Shown here one piece after another: positions 5,900 to 12,653 of a DNA stretch of 20,134 nt; position 1 is the first letter of the stretch, and the number at the start of each line of letters is the position of its first letter. The notes below the pieces were generated by a model, which made no database searches, was not told where the DNA came from, and saw only the letters and a list, made by a program, of their open reading frames with translations. A program made the translations under genes and the position numbers. The stretch is from Actinomycetota bacterium (GTDB taxonomy: Bacteria; Actinomycetota; Thermoleophilia; Gaiellales; Gaiellaceae). Location of the stretch: positions 1-20,134 of the forward strand of contig JACDGR010000016.1 in assembly GCA_013821525.1 (NCBI GenBank). The letters run 5' to 3'.

Positions 5900-7236
5900 C
5901 GAAGCTGCCGATCCGGGTTCGCCTGACACTCGCGTTCGCGCTTGCGATGGCTGCTGTCCTCGCTGCGCTGAGTGTGCTCGTCTACGTGCGCGTCGGGAAC
6001 GCGCTGCTCTCATCGGTCGATCAAACGCTGCGCGCCCAGGCGCATGAGGCGCTGACCCATAAGCCGAACGAGCGAGGCATCGTCGACCCCGATGCAAGCG
6101 GCGGCACGACCCTAGCGGAAGTCCTCGACGCCAACGGATCGACGATCCGCTCGACGCCGGCGCGACTCGCACCGCTGCTCGATGCGTCTTCGGCCGCCCA
6201 CGTCGCGGCGGGCGCGACGTTGCACCGCACGGTCACCATCCGACGATTCGCGGGCACGTGGCGGCTGATCGCAGTGCGCTCCTCGCGCGACCGGTCCGTC
6301 GTCGTGCTTGCACGGTCACTCTCGTCCCGGGACGAGACGCTCGACCGGCTGCTGCGCGAGCTCCTGATCGCGAGCCCGCTTGCGCTACTCGTTGCCTCAC
6401 TCGCCGGGTACGGGCTCGCGGCGGCAGCGCTCCGCCCGGTCGAGGCGATGCGTCGACGCGCTGCGGCAATCACGGCGGTATCCCCCACCCTCTTGCCCGT
6501 GCCCCGTGCCAACGACGAGATCTCACGGCTCGCGATCACGCTGAACGACATGCTGACGCGGCTGCGCGCCTCCTTCGAGCACGAGCGCCGCTTCGTCGCC
6601 GACGCGAGTCACGAGCTGCGCACACCGCTCGCCCTGTTGCGCACCGAGCTCGAGCTGGCCCTGCGCCGACCCCGAACGCCGGCCGAGCTCGAAGCGGCGC
6701 TCCGCTCCGCGGCGGAGGAGACCGTTCGACTGTCTCGCCTGGCCGACGACCTGCTCCTGATCGCGCGGGCGGAGCAGGGCACGCTGCCGATCCGGCCGCG
6801 CGAGCTCGAGGTCGACACCCTGCTTGCGGAGGTCGCCGCCCGATTCCACTCCCGCGCCGAGCAGCTCGGCCGCACGATCTCGGCGACCACGACCGGCGAG
6901 ATCGTCCGAGCGGACGGCGACCGTCTCGACCAGGCGCTCTCGAACCTCGTCGAGAACGCCCTCGCCCACGGTGGGGGCGACGTTCGCCTTCACACCGTTT
7001 CACGCGACGGCGTTCTCGAGCTGCACGTGACCGACGGCGGCCCAGGCTTCCCGGCGGCTTTTCTCGACAGAGCGTTCGATCGTTTCAGCCGGGCCGACAA
7101 TGCACGCGGGCGCGGCGGCGCAGGGCTCGGGCTGTCCATCGTCGGCCTGATCGCCGAGGCGCACGGCGGCCGGGCGGTCGCAGCAAATGGCGGCAACGGC
7201 ACCGATGTCTGGCTGGAGCTGCCCGTCCAGGCTTAG
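5896..7236 (+). CDS. Membrane sensor histidine kinase, probably starting at CTG
   Basis: A 446-residue kinase with one span at about 9-32, an extracytoplasmic sensor of about 120 residues, a second span at about 156-178, a HAMP linker, then the HisKA H-box FVADASHELRTPLALLRTEL with phospho-acceptor H239. The ATPase domain has N-box LSNLVENALAHGGG (349-361), G1 VTDGGPGF and G2 GRGGAGLGLSIVG. No ATG, GTG or TTG lies in frame between the GTG at 5758, deep inside the regulator gene, and ATG 5947, which is inside the first span. CTG at 5896 gives the family-typical LTKLPIRVRLTLAF start, has AAGG eight bases upstream, and overlaps the regulator's TGA as CTGA, so I take CTG as start. It should signal through the preceding response regulator. 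Confidence 0.9.
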   Translation: MTKLPIRVRLTLAFALAMAAVLAALSVLVYVRVGNALLSSVDQTLRAQAHEALTHKPNERGIVDPDASGGTTLAEVLDANGSTIRSTPARLAPLLDASSAAHVAAGATLHRTVTIRRFAGTWRLIAVRSSRDRSVVVLARSLSSRDETLDRLLRELLIASPLALLVASLAGYGLAAAALRPVEAMRRRAAAITAVSPTLLPVPRANDEISRLAITLNDMLTRLRASFEHERRFVADASHELRTPLALLRTELELALRRPRTPAELEAALRSAAEETVRLSRLADDLLLIARAEQGTLPIRPRELEVDTLLAEVAARFHSRAEQLGRTISATTTGEIVRADGDRLDQALSNLVENALAHGGGDVRLHTVSRDGVLELHVTDGGPGFPAAFLDRAFDRFSRADNARGRGGAGLGLSIVGLIAEAHGGRAVAANGGNGTDVWLELPVQA

Positions 7237-7253
7237 CTGCTTCCTAGGGGACA

Positions 7254-7269
7254 CTCATCGGCGTCTCAT
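7254..7269. promoter_or_regulatory. Direct repeat CTCATCG-N4-CTCAT, candidate response-regulator box 2
   Basis: CTCAT at 7254-7258 and 7265-7269 repeats the arrangement and 11-bp phase seen at 4489-4504, and both sites share CTCATCG for the first half. It lies between the kinase stop and the small-protein gene. It overlaps a possible ATG at 7268, which argues that translation starts instead at the ATG at 7292. Confidence 0.55.
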
Positions 7270-7291
7270 GTTCGGCTGCGACGGTGCGGGT

Positions 7292-7624
7292 ATGAATCAC
7301 GAGCAGGAGGCGGAGTTGCGCAACGCAGTCTTGGCGCGGAACGCCGCTCGCAGGCGCCTCCAACTCGCGACAGGCGGAGCTGTTGCGGTAGCGGTCGGGT
7401 TGAGCGGTGTGTTCGCAGCGCTGGCGGCAGGCTCGACCCACTTCAAGAAGGCGATCGTGCGCGCTCCGGCCACGCGCTCGGCCCGGCCGCTGGCAGCGCT
7501 GACGGTTGCTCCCGCCGCGCCGCTCGTCTCGGCGAACGTCGACCCTCCGACGAGCGCTTCTCCCCCCGCGTCTGCCCCGACGCCCTCGTACCAGCCGCCG
7601 GTCGTTTCCTCCGGCGGCTCCTGA
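7292..7624 (+). CDS. Small single-span membrane protein with Pro/Ala-rich tail ending SGGS
   Basis: A 110-residue protein: cytosolic head MNHEQEAELRNAVLARNAAR with RRR before the membrane, one span at about 26-47, then a Pro/Ala/Ser/Thr-rich extracytoplasmic tail ending in YQPPVVSSGGS. It has no fold-forming domain outside the membrane, so the tail looks like a flexible tether. The last four residues match the (S/T)G(A/G)(S/T) shape of ApbE flavinylation sites, and the ApbE gene begins two bases after its stop. I infer that it may be the FMN-carrying substrate; this is untested, and a structural or assembly role is equally open. ATG 7292 is preferred over ATG 7268 because the latter is inside the candidate regulator box; no strong ribosome site is seen for either. 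Confidence 0.7.
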   Translation: MNHEQEAELRNAVLARNAARRRLQLATGGAVAVAVGLSGVFAALAAGSTHFKKAIVRAPATRSARPLAALTVAPAAPLVSANVDPPTSASPPASAPTPSYQPPVVSSGGS

Positions 7625-7626
7625 GC

Positions 7627-8544
7627 ATGCGCACGACGTCGTTCGCCGCGCTAGGCACGTCGGCGTTCGTTGCCGTCGCCGACGACGATGCGCTCGACCA
7701 CGCACGCGCGACGCTCGAGCGGGAGGTGCGCGGTCTCGACGCGGTGTGCAGTCGGTTCCGTGCCGACTCGGAGCTCGCGCGCGCCAACGCCCGTTCAGGC
7801 GAGCGGGTCGATATCTCGCCGCAGCTCGGCGAGCTGGTCTCGGTCGCGCTGCGAGCGCGGGTGACAAGCCACGGTTGCGTCGATCCGACGCTCGGGGCCG
7901 ATCTCCGCGCCTGCGGCTACGACCGCACGTTTGCACTCGTGCGGTCGCGCGGGCGCTGGCAGATCGACTGCGGCCCTGCCCGTCTCCGTCCGCCGCAGCC
8001 CGTCGAGCTCGACACGGAAAACCTGACGCTGCGCGTGCCTGCGGGCGTGGAGCTCGATCTCGGTGCGACCGCGAAGGCGTGGTGCGCGGACTGGAGCGCG
8101 GATCTGATCGCGCGCTCGACCGGATCGTCAGTGCTGGTCTCCCTCGGTGGCGACATCGCGGTCGCCGGCCCTCCTGCCGCCTGGCCAATCCGGATCGCCG
8201 AGGATCACAGCGCACCCCTCGCTGCCCCGGGACCGGTGGTCGAGATCACGTCGGGCGGTCTCGCGACGTCGAGTACCTCGGTTCGTCGTTGGCAGACCGA
8301 CCGAGGTGAAGCGCACCACATCCTCGACCCACGGTCAGGGCGCCCTGTCCCCGAGACGTGGCGAAGCGTGAGCGTCGCCGCACCAACCTGTGTCGAGGCG
8401 AACGTGGCGGCGACGGCTGCAATCGTGCTGGGAGACGAGGCGCCGTCATGGCTCGAAGCGACCGCGACTCCCGCGCGGCTCGTTCGCGCCAATGGTCGCG
8501 TGAGCTTCGTTTCGGGTTGGCCGAGCGATCGACGCGCCGCATGA
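7627..8544 (+). CDS. apbE: ApbE-family FAD:protein FMN transferase
   Basis: A 305-residue protein of the family that moves FMN from FAD onto Ser/Thr of partner proteins outside the cytosol, with Mg2+. Landmarks in order: VCSRFRADSELARANA (40-55), GVELDLGATAKAWCADW (140-156) for the family's DLGGIAKG region, LVSLGGDIAVAG (170-181), HHILDPRSGRP (230-240) and EANVAATAAIVLG (258-269). In the last motif the usual metal-binding Asp appears to be Asn (N260), a departure that deserves attention. There is no obvious lipoprotein or secretion signal, unlike many ApbE proteins, so the place of action is unclear. It lies two bases after the SGGS-tail gene and shares ATGA with the next gene, so it belongs to the redox operon. 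Confidence 0.88.
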   Translation: MRTTSFAALGTSAFVAVADDDALDHARATLEREVRGLDAVCSRFRADSELARANARSGERVDISPQLGELVSVALRARVTSHGCVDPTLGADLRACGYDRTFALVRSRGRWQIDCGPARLRPPQPVELDTENLTLRVPAGVELDLGATAKAWCADWSADLIARSTGSSVLVSLGGDIAVAGPPAAWPIRIAEDHSAPLAAPGPVVEITSGGLATSSTSVRRWQTDRGEAHHILDPRSGRPVPETWRSVSVAAPTCVEANVAATAAIVLGDEAPSWLEATATPARLVRANGRVSFVSGWPSDRRAA

Positions 8545-9635
8545 TTGCGAACACCCTCTTCAGTGCCAAGGCGCTCTGGTACCTGACGCGCGGGACCGGC
8601 ATCGTCTCGCTGCTCCTGCTGACGGCGTCCGTGGCGCTCGGCGTCCTGACGACAGCAAGGGGGCGCAGCCACCGCTGGCCCCGGTTCGCCCTCGGCGGGC
8701 TGCACAAGCACCTGACGTTGCTCGCGGTTGCGTTCGTCGTCATCCATGTGCTGACGACGATCCTCGACGGATATGCGCCCGTGCGGATCGTGGACGCGCT
8801 CGTACCGTTCGTCTCGCGTTACCGGCCTGTCTGGCTTGGTCTCGGCACGGTCGCTTTCGATCTGCTGATCGCACTCGTGATCACGAGCCTGCTGCGGGCG
8901 CGTCTCGGTCATCGGCTCTGGCGCCGCGTGCACTGGCTCGCCTACGCCTGCTGGCCTGTTGCACTCGTGCACGCTCTTGGCACCGGCAGCGATGCGCGCT
9001 CGGGGTTCATGCTGATCGTCGGTGTCGGGGCGGTGGTGCTCGTGCTCGCTGCCGTGCTCGCGCGTGTGTGGTTCGTCGAAGACGGCGCGGCGCCGACTCG
9101 CGTCGCTACGGCGGTCGCTGCGCTCGTCTGCCCGCTGGCAATTGGTCTGTGGTTCGAGTCCGGGCCGGGCAAGACCGGCTGGGCGCGCCGGGCCGGCACC
9201 CCGCAGCGCCTGCTCGCGCACCGGGTGACGCCGGTCTCGGCGACGGTTCGCAAGACGACCACGGTCTCGTTGCCGAGGACACGCTTCGCAGCCAGGGTGC
9301 GCGGCCGGATCAGGGAGTCGAACGACCTCAACGGCCTGCTGCACGTCGTGATCTCGGGCAGGCTCGCCGGCGGCCCCGGCGGAGTGACGCGGATCGACCT
9401 GCGAGGCCAGCCCGTGTCCGGGGGCGTCACGATGAGCGCGAGCGGTGTCTCCTACGTGCCGGCGGGCACCCGGACCGTCTACACGGGAAGCGTCACCACG
9501 CTCGCAGGGAAAGAGGTCGTCGCGTCGGTGTCGAGCGGAGCAGGAGGACGGCTGCAACTCGTCTTCAGGCTCGCGATCGACAGTCGAGCCGGCACCGTCG
9601 CGGGCACCGTCGACGGTGCGCCGGTGTCGGGATGA
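8541..9635 (+). CDS. Ferric-reductase-like di-heme membrane protein with extracytoplasmic beta-rich domain
   Basis: A 364-residue protein with about six spans (roughly 18-38, 53-73, 97-118, 130-148, 155-177, 187-205). Two His pairs have ferric-reductase spacing: H55 and H69 (LHKHLTLLAVAFVVIH), H131 and H144 (RRVHWLAYACWPVALVH), enough for two stacked b hemes. Positive loops (RGRSHRWPR, RARLGHRLWRR) place the N-terminus and the C-terminal 150 residues outside. That tail is rich in Thr/Val/Gly beta-like sequence and lacks a clear SGAT flavinylation site and FMN-binding motif; its role is unknown. No cytosolic FAD/NAD reductase domain is attached, so electrons must come from other proteins, plausibly the next two gene products. 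ATG 8541 overlaps the apbE stop (ATGA); a longer upstream frame only reads apbE out of phase. Confidence 0.82.
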   Translation: MIANTLFSAKALWYLTRGTGIVSLLLLTASVALGVLTTARGRSHRWPRFALGGLHKHLTLLAVAFVVIHVLTTILDGYAPVRIVDALVPFVSRYRPVWLGLGTVAFDLLIALVITSLLRARLGHRLWRRVHWLAYACWPVALVHALGTGSDARSGFMLIVGVGAVVLVLAAVLARVWFVEDGAAPTRVATAVAALVCPLAIGLWFESGPGKTGWARRAGTPQRLLAHRVTPVSATVRKTTTVSLPRTRFAARVRGRIRESNDLNGLLHVVISGRLAGGPGGVTRIDLRGQPVSGGVTMSASGVSYVPAGTRTVYTGSVTTLAGKEVVASVSSGAGGRLQLVFRLAIDSRAGTVAGTVDGAPVSG

Positions 9636-10864
9636 CGACGAGGACGACCGCCGCACCCGCGGAGGCGCCGCACGGCGTGGCCCGGCTCCTTGCGGGCATG
9701 AGGGACGACGGGCGGCCGGTCGGACTGCAGGAGCATCTTGGTCTCCACGGGCCACTCGTCGGCGGCTCGGGGTTGATCGAGCGCGTCACTGCGAGCGGCC
9801 TGCGCGGGCGTGGCGGTGGTGGCTTTCCGACGGGTACAAAGCTGCGTGCCGTGGCCGATCAGCGCAAGCGCCCGTTCACCGTGGTGAACGGGACGGAAGG
9901 CGAGCCGGCAAGCCGGAAGGACAAGGCACTCCTGCGCACCGTGCCGCATCTCGTTCTCGACGGCGCACTCACCGCCGCCACCGCCGTCGGCTCGCGAGAG
10001 ATCATCATCTGCATCGCACGGAGCGCCGCCCGGGAGCGTGCGGTGTTAGCGGCCGCGCTCGCGGAGCGCCGCGACAAGGTGCACTGGCGGCTCGCCTCGA
10101 TCCCCGACGGCTTCGTCTCCGGCGAGGAGACCGCGCTGCTGAGCGCGCTCGGCGGCCGGGCCGCGAAACCGACGGTGAAGCCTCCGTACCCATTCGAACG
10201 CGGTCTCGACAACGCCCCGAGCCTCGTGCAGAACGCGGAGACGCTCGCGCACGTCGCCCTGATCGCACGCCATGGCCCGGGCTGGTTCCGATCGCTCGGA
10301 ACCGAAACGGAGCCGGGCACGGCACTCGTCAGCCTTTCCGGCGCCGTGCGGCGACCGGGGGTGTACGAGATCGAGCTCGGCACGCCGCTCCAGGGGCTTA
10401 TCGCCCAGGCCGGTGGCCCGTCCGAGCAGATCGATGCGTACCTGGTCGGCGGCTACTTCGGAGGCTGGACACGCGAGGCGGACCTACGGTTGACCGCCTC
10501 CTCGGGACTCGGCGCGGGCGTTGTCGTCGCGCTGCCGACGGCGACGTGCGCGCTGGCGGAGACCGCGCGGATTGCCCGCTACCTCGCGAATGAGAGCGCG
10601 GGCCAGTGCGGCCCATGCGCGCGTGGCCTGGCGGCGCTCGCGGGTGGGCTCGAGCAGCTGGCCTCGGGCAAGTACGACGATCGTTCCCGGCTAGCTCGCT
10701 GGGCGCAACAGGTCGCGGGCCGCGGCGCATGCCATCACCCCGACGGCGCCGCGCGGTTCGTCACCAGCGCGCTCGCGACCTTCGCCGCCGAGACCGACAC
10801 GCATCTCAAGCATCGACGATGCCGACATCGCGACCGCGGCGTACTGAGAGCAGCAGGCGCATGA
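9632..10864 (+). CDS. NuoF-like NAD(P)H/FMN/Fe-S oxidoreductase subunit
   Basis: A 410-residue soluble protein of the complex-I 51-kDa family. Motifs: GRGGGGFPTGTK (59-70), FMN/NADH site; VNGTEGEPASRKD (85-97); SGEETALLSALGGR (163-176); KPPYPFERGL (183-192); NAETLAHV (201-208); an SLBB segment from about 228 (GTALVSLSGAVRRPGVYEI); and the Fe-S region ESAGQCGPCARG (321-332) with C326 and C329 plus C367 (GRGACHHPDG). In NuoF the first cluster ligand is Cys at the place of A323 here, so only three of the four usual ligands are present. It probably takes hydride from NAD(P)H and passes single electrons to the adjacent ferredoxin or membrane heme protein. ATGA overlaps on both sides tie it to its neighbours. 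The last 20 residues are basic and atypical. Confidence 0.88.
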   Translation: MTTRTTAAPAEAPHGVARLLAGMRDDGRPVGLQEHLGLHGPLVGGSGLIERVTASGLRGRGGGGFPTGTKLRAVADQRKRPFTVVNGTEGEPASRKDKALLRTVPHLVLDGALTAATAVGSREIIICIARSAARERAVLAAALAERRDKVHWRLASIPDGFVSGEETALLSALGGRAAKPTVKPPYPFERGLDNAPSLVQNAETLAHVALIARHGPGWFRSLGTETEPGTALVSLSGAVRRPGVYEIELGTPLQGLIAQAGGPSEQIDAYLVGGYFGGWTREADLRLTASSGLGAGVVVALPTATCALAETARIARYLANESAGQCGPCARGLAALAGGLEQLASGKYDDRSRLARWAQQVAGRGACHHPDGAARFVTSALATFAAETDTHLKHRRCRHRDRGVLRAAGA

Positions 10865-11082
10865 GCAAGCTGCTTCGACTCGACCCGATCGCCTGCGACG
10901 GACACGGACTCTGCGCCGAACTGTTCCCCGAGCGAATTCGACTCGATGACTGGGGCTTTCCGATCGTCGATCAGCGTTCGATCCCGCCGGCCCTCGAGGA
11001 ACATGCGAGGCGCGCGGTCGCCGACTGCCCGAAGATCGCACTGCGCCTCGTTACGGCGCGGACGGTACCGGGCGAACGGTAG
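10861..11082 (+). CDS. Three-cysteine ferredoxin (probable 3Fe-4S)
   Basis: A 73-residue ferredoxin. C12-DGHGL-C18 and C-P near residue 56 (VADCPKIAL) form the Cx5C...CP pattern of single-cluster ferredoxins of the Fer4_15 kind, in which the second ligand is not Cys (here within DGHG), so a [3Fe-4S] cluster is expected. Such proteins carry one electron between reductases and heme proteins, for example cytochromes P450; here the partners are likely the NuoF-like protein and the di-heme membrane protein. It overlaps the NuoF-like stop by ATGA and is the last gene of the operon. Its TAG ends one base before a tRNA-like sequence on the other strand. Confidence 0.85.
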   Translation: MSKLLRLDPIACDGHGLCAELFPERIRLDDWGFPIVDQRSIPPALEEHARRAVADCPKIALRLVTARTVPGER

Positions 11083-11083
11083 G

Positions 11084-11165
11084 CGGCCGGGATGGGATTC
11101 GAACCCACGGACTGCCCCGTTAGTGGACTCGAGAACGCACCGTTCGACCGCCCCGGCACCCGCCA
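11084..11165 (-). tRNA. tRNA-Ser-like sequence, possibly degraded
   Basis: On the minus strand there is a perfect T arm (GTGGG-TTCGAAT-CCCAT, 11108-11092), an acceptor 3' strand CCCGGCC with discriminator G, and a D-arm-like TGCCGGGGCGGTCGAACGG (11158-11140) typical of long-variable-arm Ser tRNAs. A CTCGAGT anticodon-type loop would give CGA (Ser). The acceptor pairs at only five of seven positions with TGGCGGG (11165-11159), and I cannot form the normal 5-bp anticodon stem around CTCGAGT. CCA is not encoded. It is therefore either a decayed copy or a variant I am folding wrongly. It lies one base from the end of the ferredoxin gene. Confidence 0.45.
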
Positions 11166-11455
11166 TCGCATATTCGACTCGCCCAGATCCGTTCCGGAGA
11201 TGTGCTCGAGGTCAGCCAGCCGTCGAGGATCTGTTTGACAGCGTTGCGCCCGGCTCGAGGGCGCCACAACCGTTTACGTGGTCGTACCCGCGCTTCGGGT
11301 CGCTGCGAGGCCATCCGTCATCCTCGATTCGCTCGTCGCTGCTCCCGGTGCCCCCATAGGGTTCGCGCGACACCCGCGCTGCACCGGAGACGAGCGGCCG
11401 TACGAACGCAGGAGCTTTCGGGAGTGAACCGCGAGAGATCTCGCCGATGCCGAAG
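11166..11455. other. Intergenic DNA left of the insertion sequence
   Basis: Frames run through this region on both strands, including an out-of-frame extension of the transposase, but none has a recognisable motif. I see no gene here. It would hold the promoter of the leftward tRNA-like sequence if that is active. Confidence 0.4.
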
Positions 11456-11484
11456 CCCCGTGGGTGCCGGAAACCCGATCCGCC
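11456..11484. repeat. Left terminal inverted repeat of the IS
   Basis: It begins CCCCGTGGGTGCC and ends TCCGCC; the reverse complement of 12586-12614 matches it at 25 of 29 positions, with the outer 13 bases identical. It lies 5 bp beyond the expected transposase stop. Confidence 0.85.
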
Positions 11485-11488
11485 CTGG

Positions 11489-12554
11489 TTAGGCTGCGCT
11501 TTTGTATTCGTGGATGAGCCCTCCGAGGACGTCTTGACGTCGGACCTGTCGAGGGCGGCGACGGTCCCTGAGTCCGGTTTGGCACGTCCGGTCGGGGATC
11601 GCTGTCGGAGGGAGCGGTGCGGGCGGTGCGCGTTGTAGTGCTCGACGTATACGGGAAGGACGCGCTCGAGGTGACGTCGATTGACGATCAAAAGACGATC
11701 AAGGCACTCGCGGCGTACGGTGCCGATCCATCGCTCGATGAACGCGTTTGCGTTCGGTGCTCGCACCGGCGTGCGGATCGCTCGGATGCCTGTGGATCGG
11801 AACACCTCGTCGAACGCGACCGTGAACTTGCTGTCGCGATCGTGGATCAGAAACCGGATCGGCTCGGTTCGGTCGACGAACGTCTCAATGATGTTGCGCG
11901 CCTGCTGGGTCACCCATCCGCCGGTCGGATTCGTCGTGACACCCGCCAGATGCACCTGGCGTGTCGCGAGTTCGATGAACGCCAGCACGTAGAGGCGGCG
12001 AAACAGCACGGTGTCGACTGTGAAGAAGTCGCAGGCGACGATGCCGCTGGCGTGGGCGCGGAGGAACTCACGCCACGTCTCGGTCGAGCGGCGCGGCGCG
12101 GGGTCGATGCCGGCCTGCTGCAGGATCGACCAGACGGTGCTGGCCGCAACCCGAATGCCAAGTCCCGTGAGCTCGCCCTGAATCCGCCGGTAGCCCCAGC
12201 TGGGGTTCTCCCGTGCCAACCGCACAACCAGCGCCCGCACCTTCGTGTCGGTCGGCCAGGCGGTCGATGCGGATACGTCCAGCGCCGCGCGAGCAGCGAG
12301 CGGTGCCAACGTCGAATCGTCTCGGGTCGCACAAATACGCTACTCCACCGTTCCCGAGGAAGGGTCCGAGCCAACGCGGCCAGGAACACGCGGTCAGCCG
12401 GACGGCAGCGCGGCCTGCTCACCTGCCGCCGCAACACTGCGAGTTCGTGACGCAACAACAGTATTTCGACCTCGTTCTCGGCGTCGGACCTGCAACCCAG
12501 CACGACCAGCGCGAGAAGATGCCGAAACAGCCAATACACACATGAGATGAACAC
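11489..12554 (-). pseudogene. Transposase (integrase core), two frameshifts
   Basis: From GTG 12554 the N-terminal part reads VFISCVYWLFRHLLALVVLG, then an HTH region (LLLRHELAVLRRQVSRPRC). At about 12,255, after PPGRP, the frame shifts and continues DTKVRALVVRLARENPSWGY. The catalytic core follows: first Asp in ACDFFTVD, second in FLIHDRDSKF, Glu in NANAFIERWIGTVRREC, a DDE set with normal spacing. A second shift near 11,545 is needed to reach the expected end VLGGLIHEYKSAA with TAA at 11489. Both shifts are in the same direction and behave like single-base losses. Neither site has the A-rich slippery heptamer of programmed IS3 frameshifting, so I call it inactive. Confidence 0.8.
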
Positions 12555-12585
12555 CCGAAGATCCTGCCTACACACCGCTCCGACG

Positions 12586-12614
12586 GGCGGACCGCGTTTT
12601 TGGCACCCACGGGG
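12586..12614. repeat. Right terminal inverted repeat of the IS
   Basis: It begins GGCGGA and ends GGCACCCACGGGG, mirroring 11456-11484 (25 of 29). It lies upstream of the transposase start, and its outer edge is 39 bp before the rhamnose mutarotase GTG. Confidence 0.85.
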
Positions 12615-12653
12615 TCTGATCCAACACAACATCGTCTGCGAGGAGGAAGAACG

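Larger units (their letters stand above)
11456..12614 (-). mobile_element. Degraded insertion sequence with a DDE integrase-core transposase
   Basis: The unit is bounded by 29-bp inverted repeats (11456-11484 and 12586-12614; 25 of 29 positions match) and contains a single transposase reading frame on the minus strand, broken twice. Total length is about 1.16 kb. The integrase-core transposase of IS3/IS481-like type with an HTH_21-like segment fits this size. I cannot find a clear target-site duplication next to the repeats, so the true ends may be a few bases further out or the duplication has decayed. Confidence 0.8.

Noticed and set aside
5000..6172. 390-residue minus-strand open frame opposite the response regulator and kinase
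   Set aside because: No domain motif; it covers the well-supported OmpR-type regulator on the other strand.
8205..9755. 516-residue minus-strand open frame opposite apbE and the heme membrane protein gene
   Set aside because: Arg/Pro/Asp-rich shadow of GC-rich codons; the plus strand has clear family motifs and ATGA junctions across the same region.
9068..10864. Longer 598-residue version of the NuoF-like protein
   Set aside because: The extra N-terminus is the heme protein gene read out of frame; ATG 9632 with an ATGA overlap is the proper start.
12240..12270. Programmed -1 frameshift in the transposase
   Set aside because: No A-rich slippery heptamer or clear downstream stem at the shift, and a second shift is needed near the C-terminus, so mutation is more likely.
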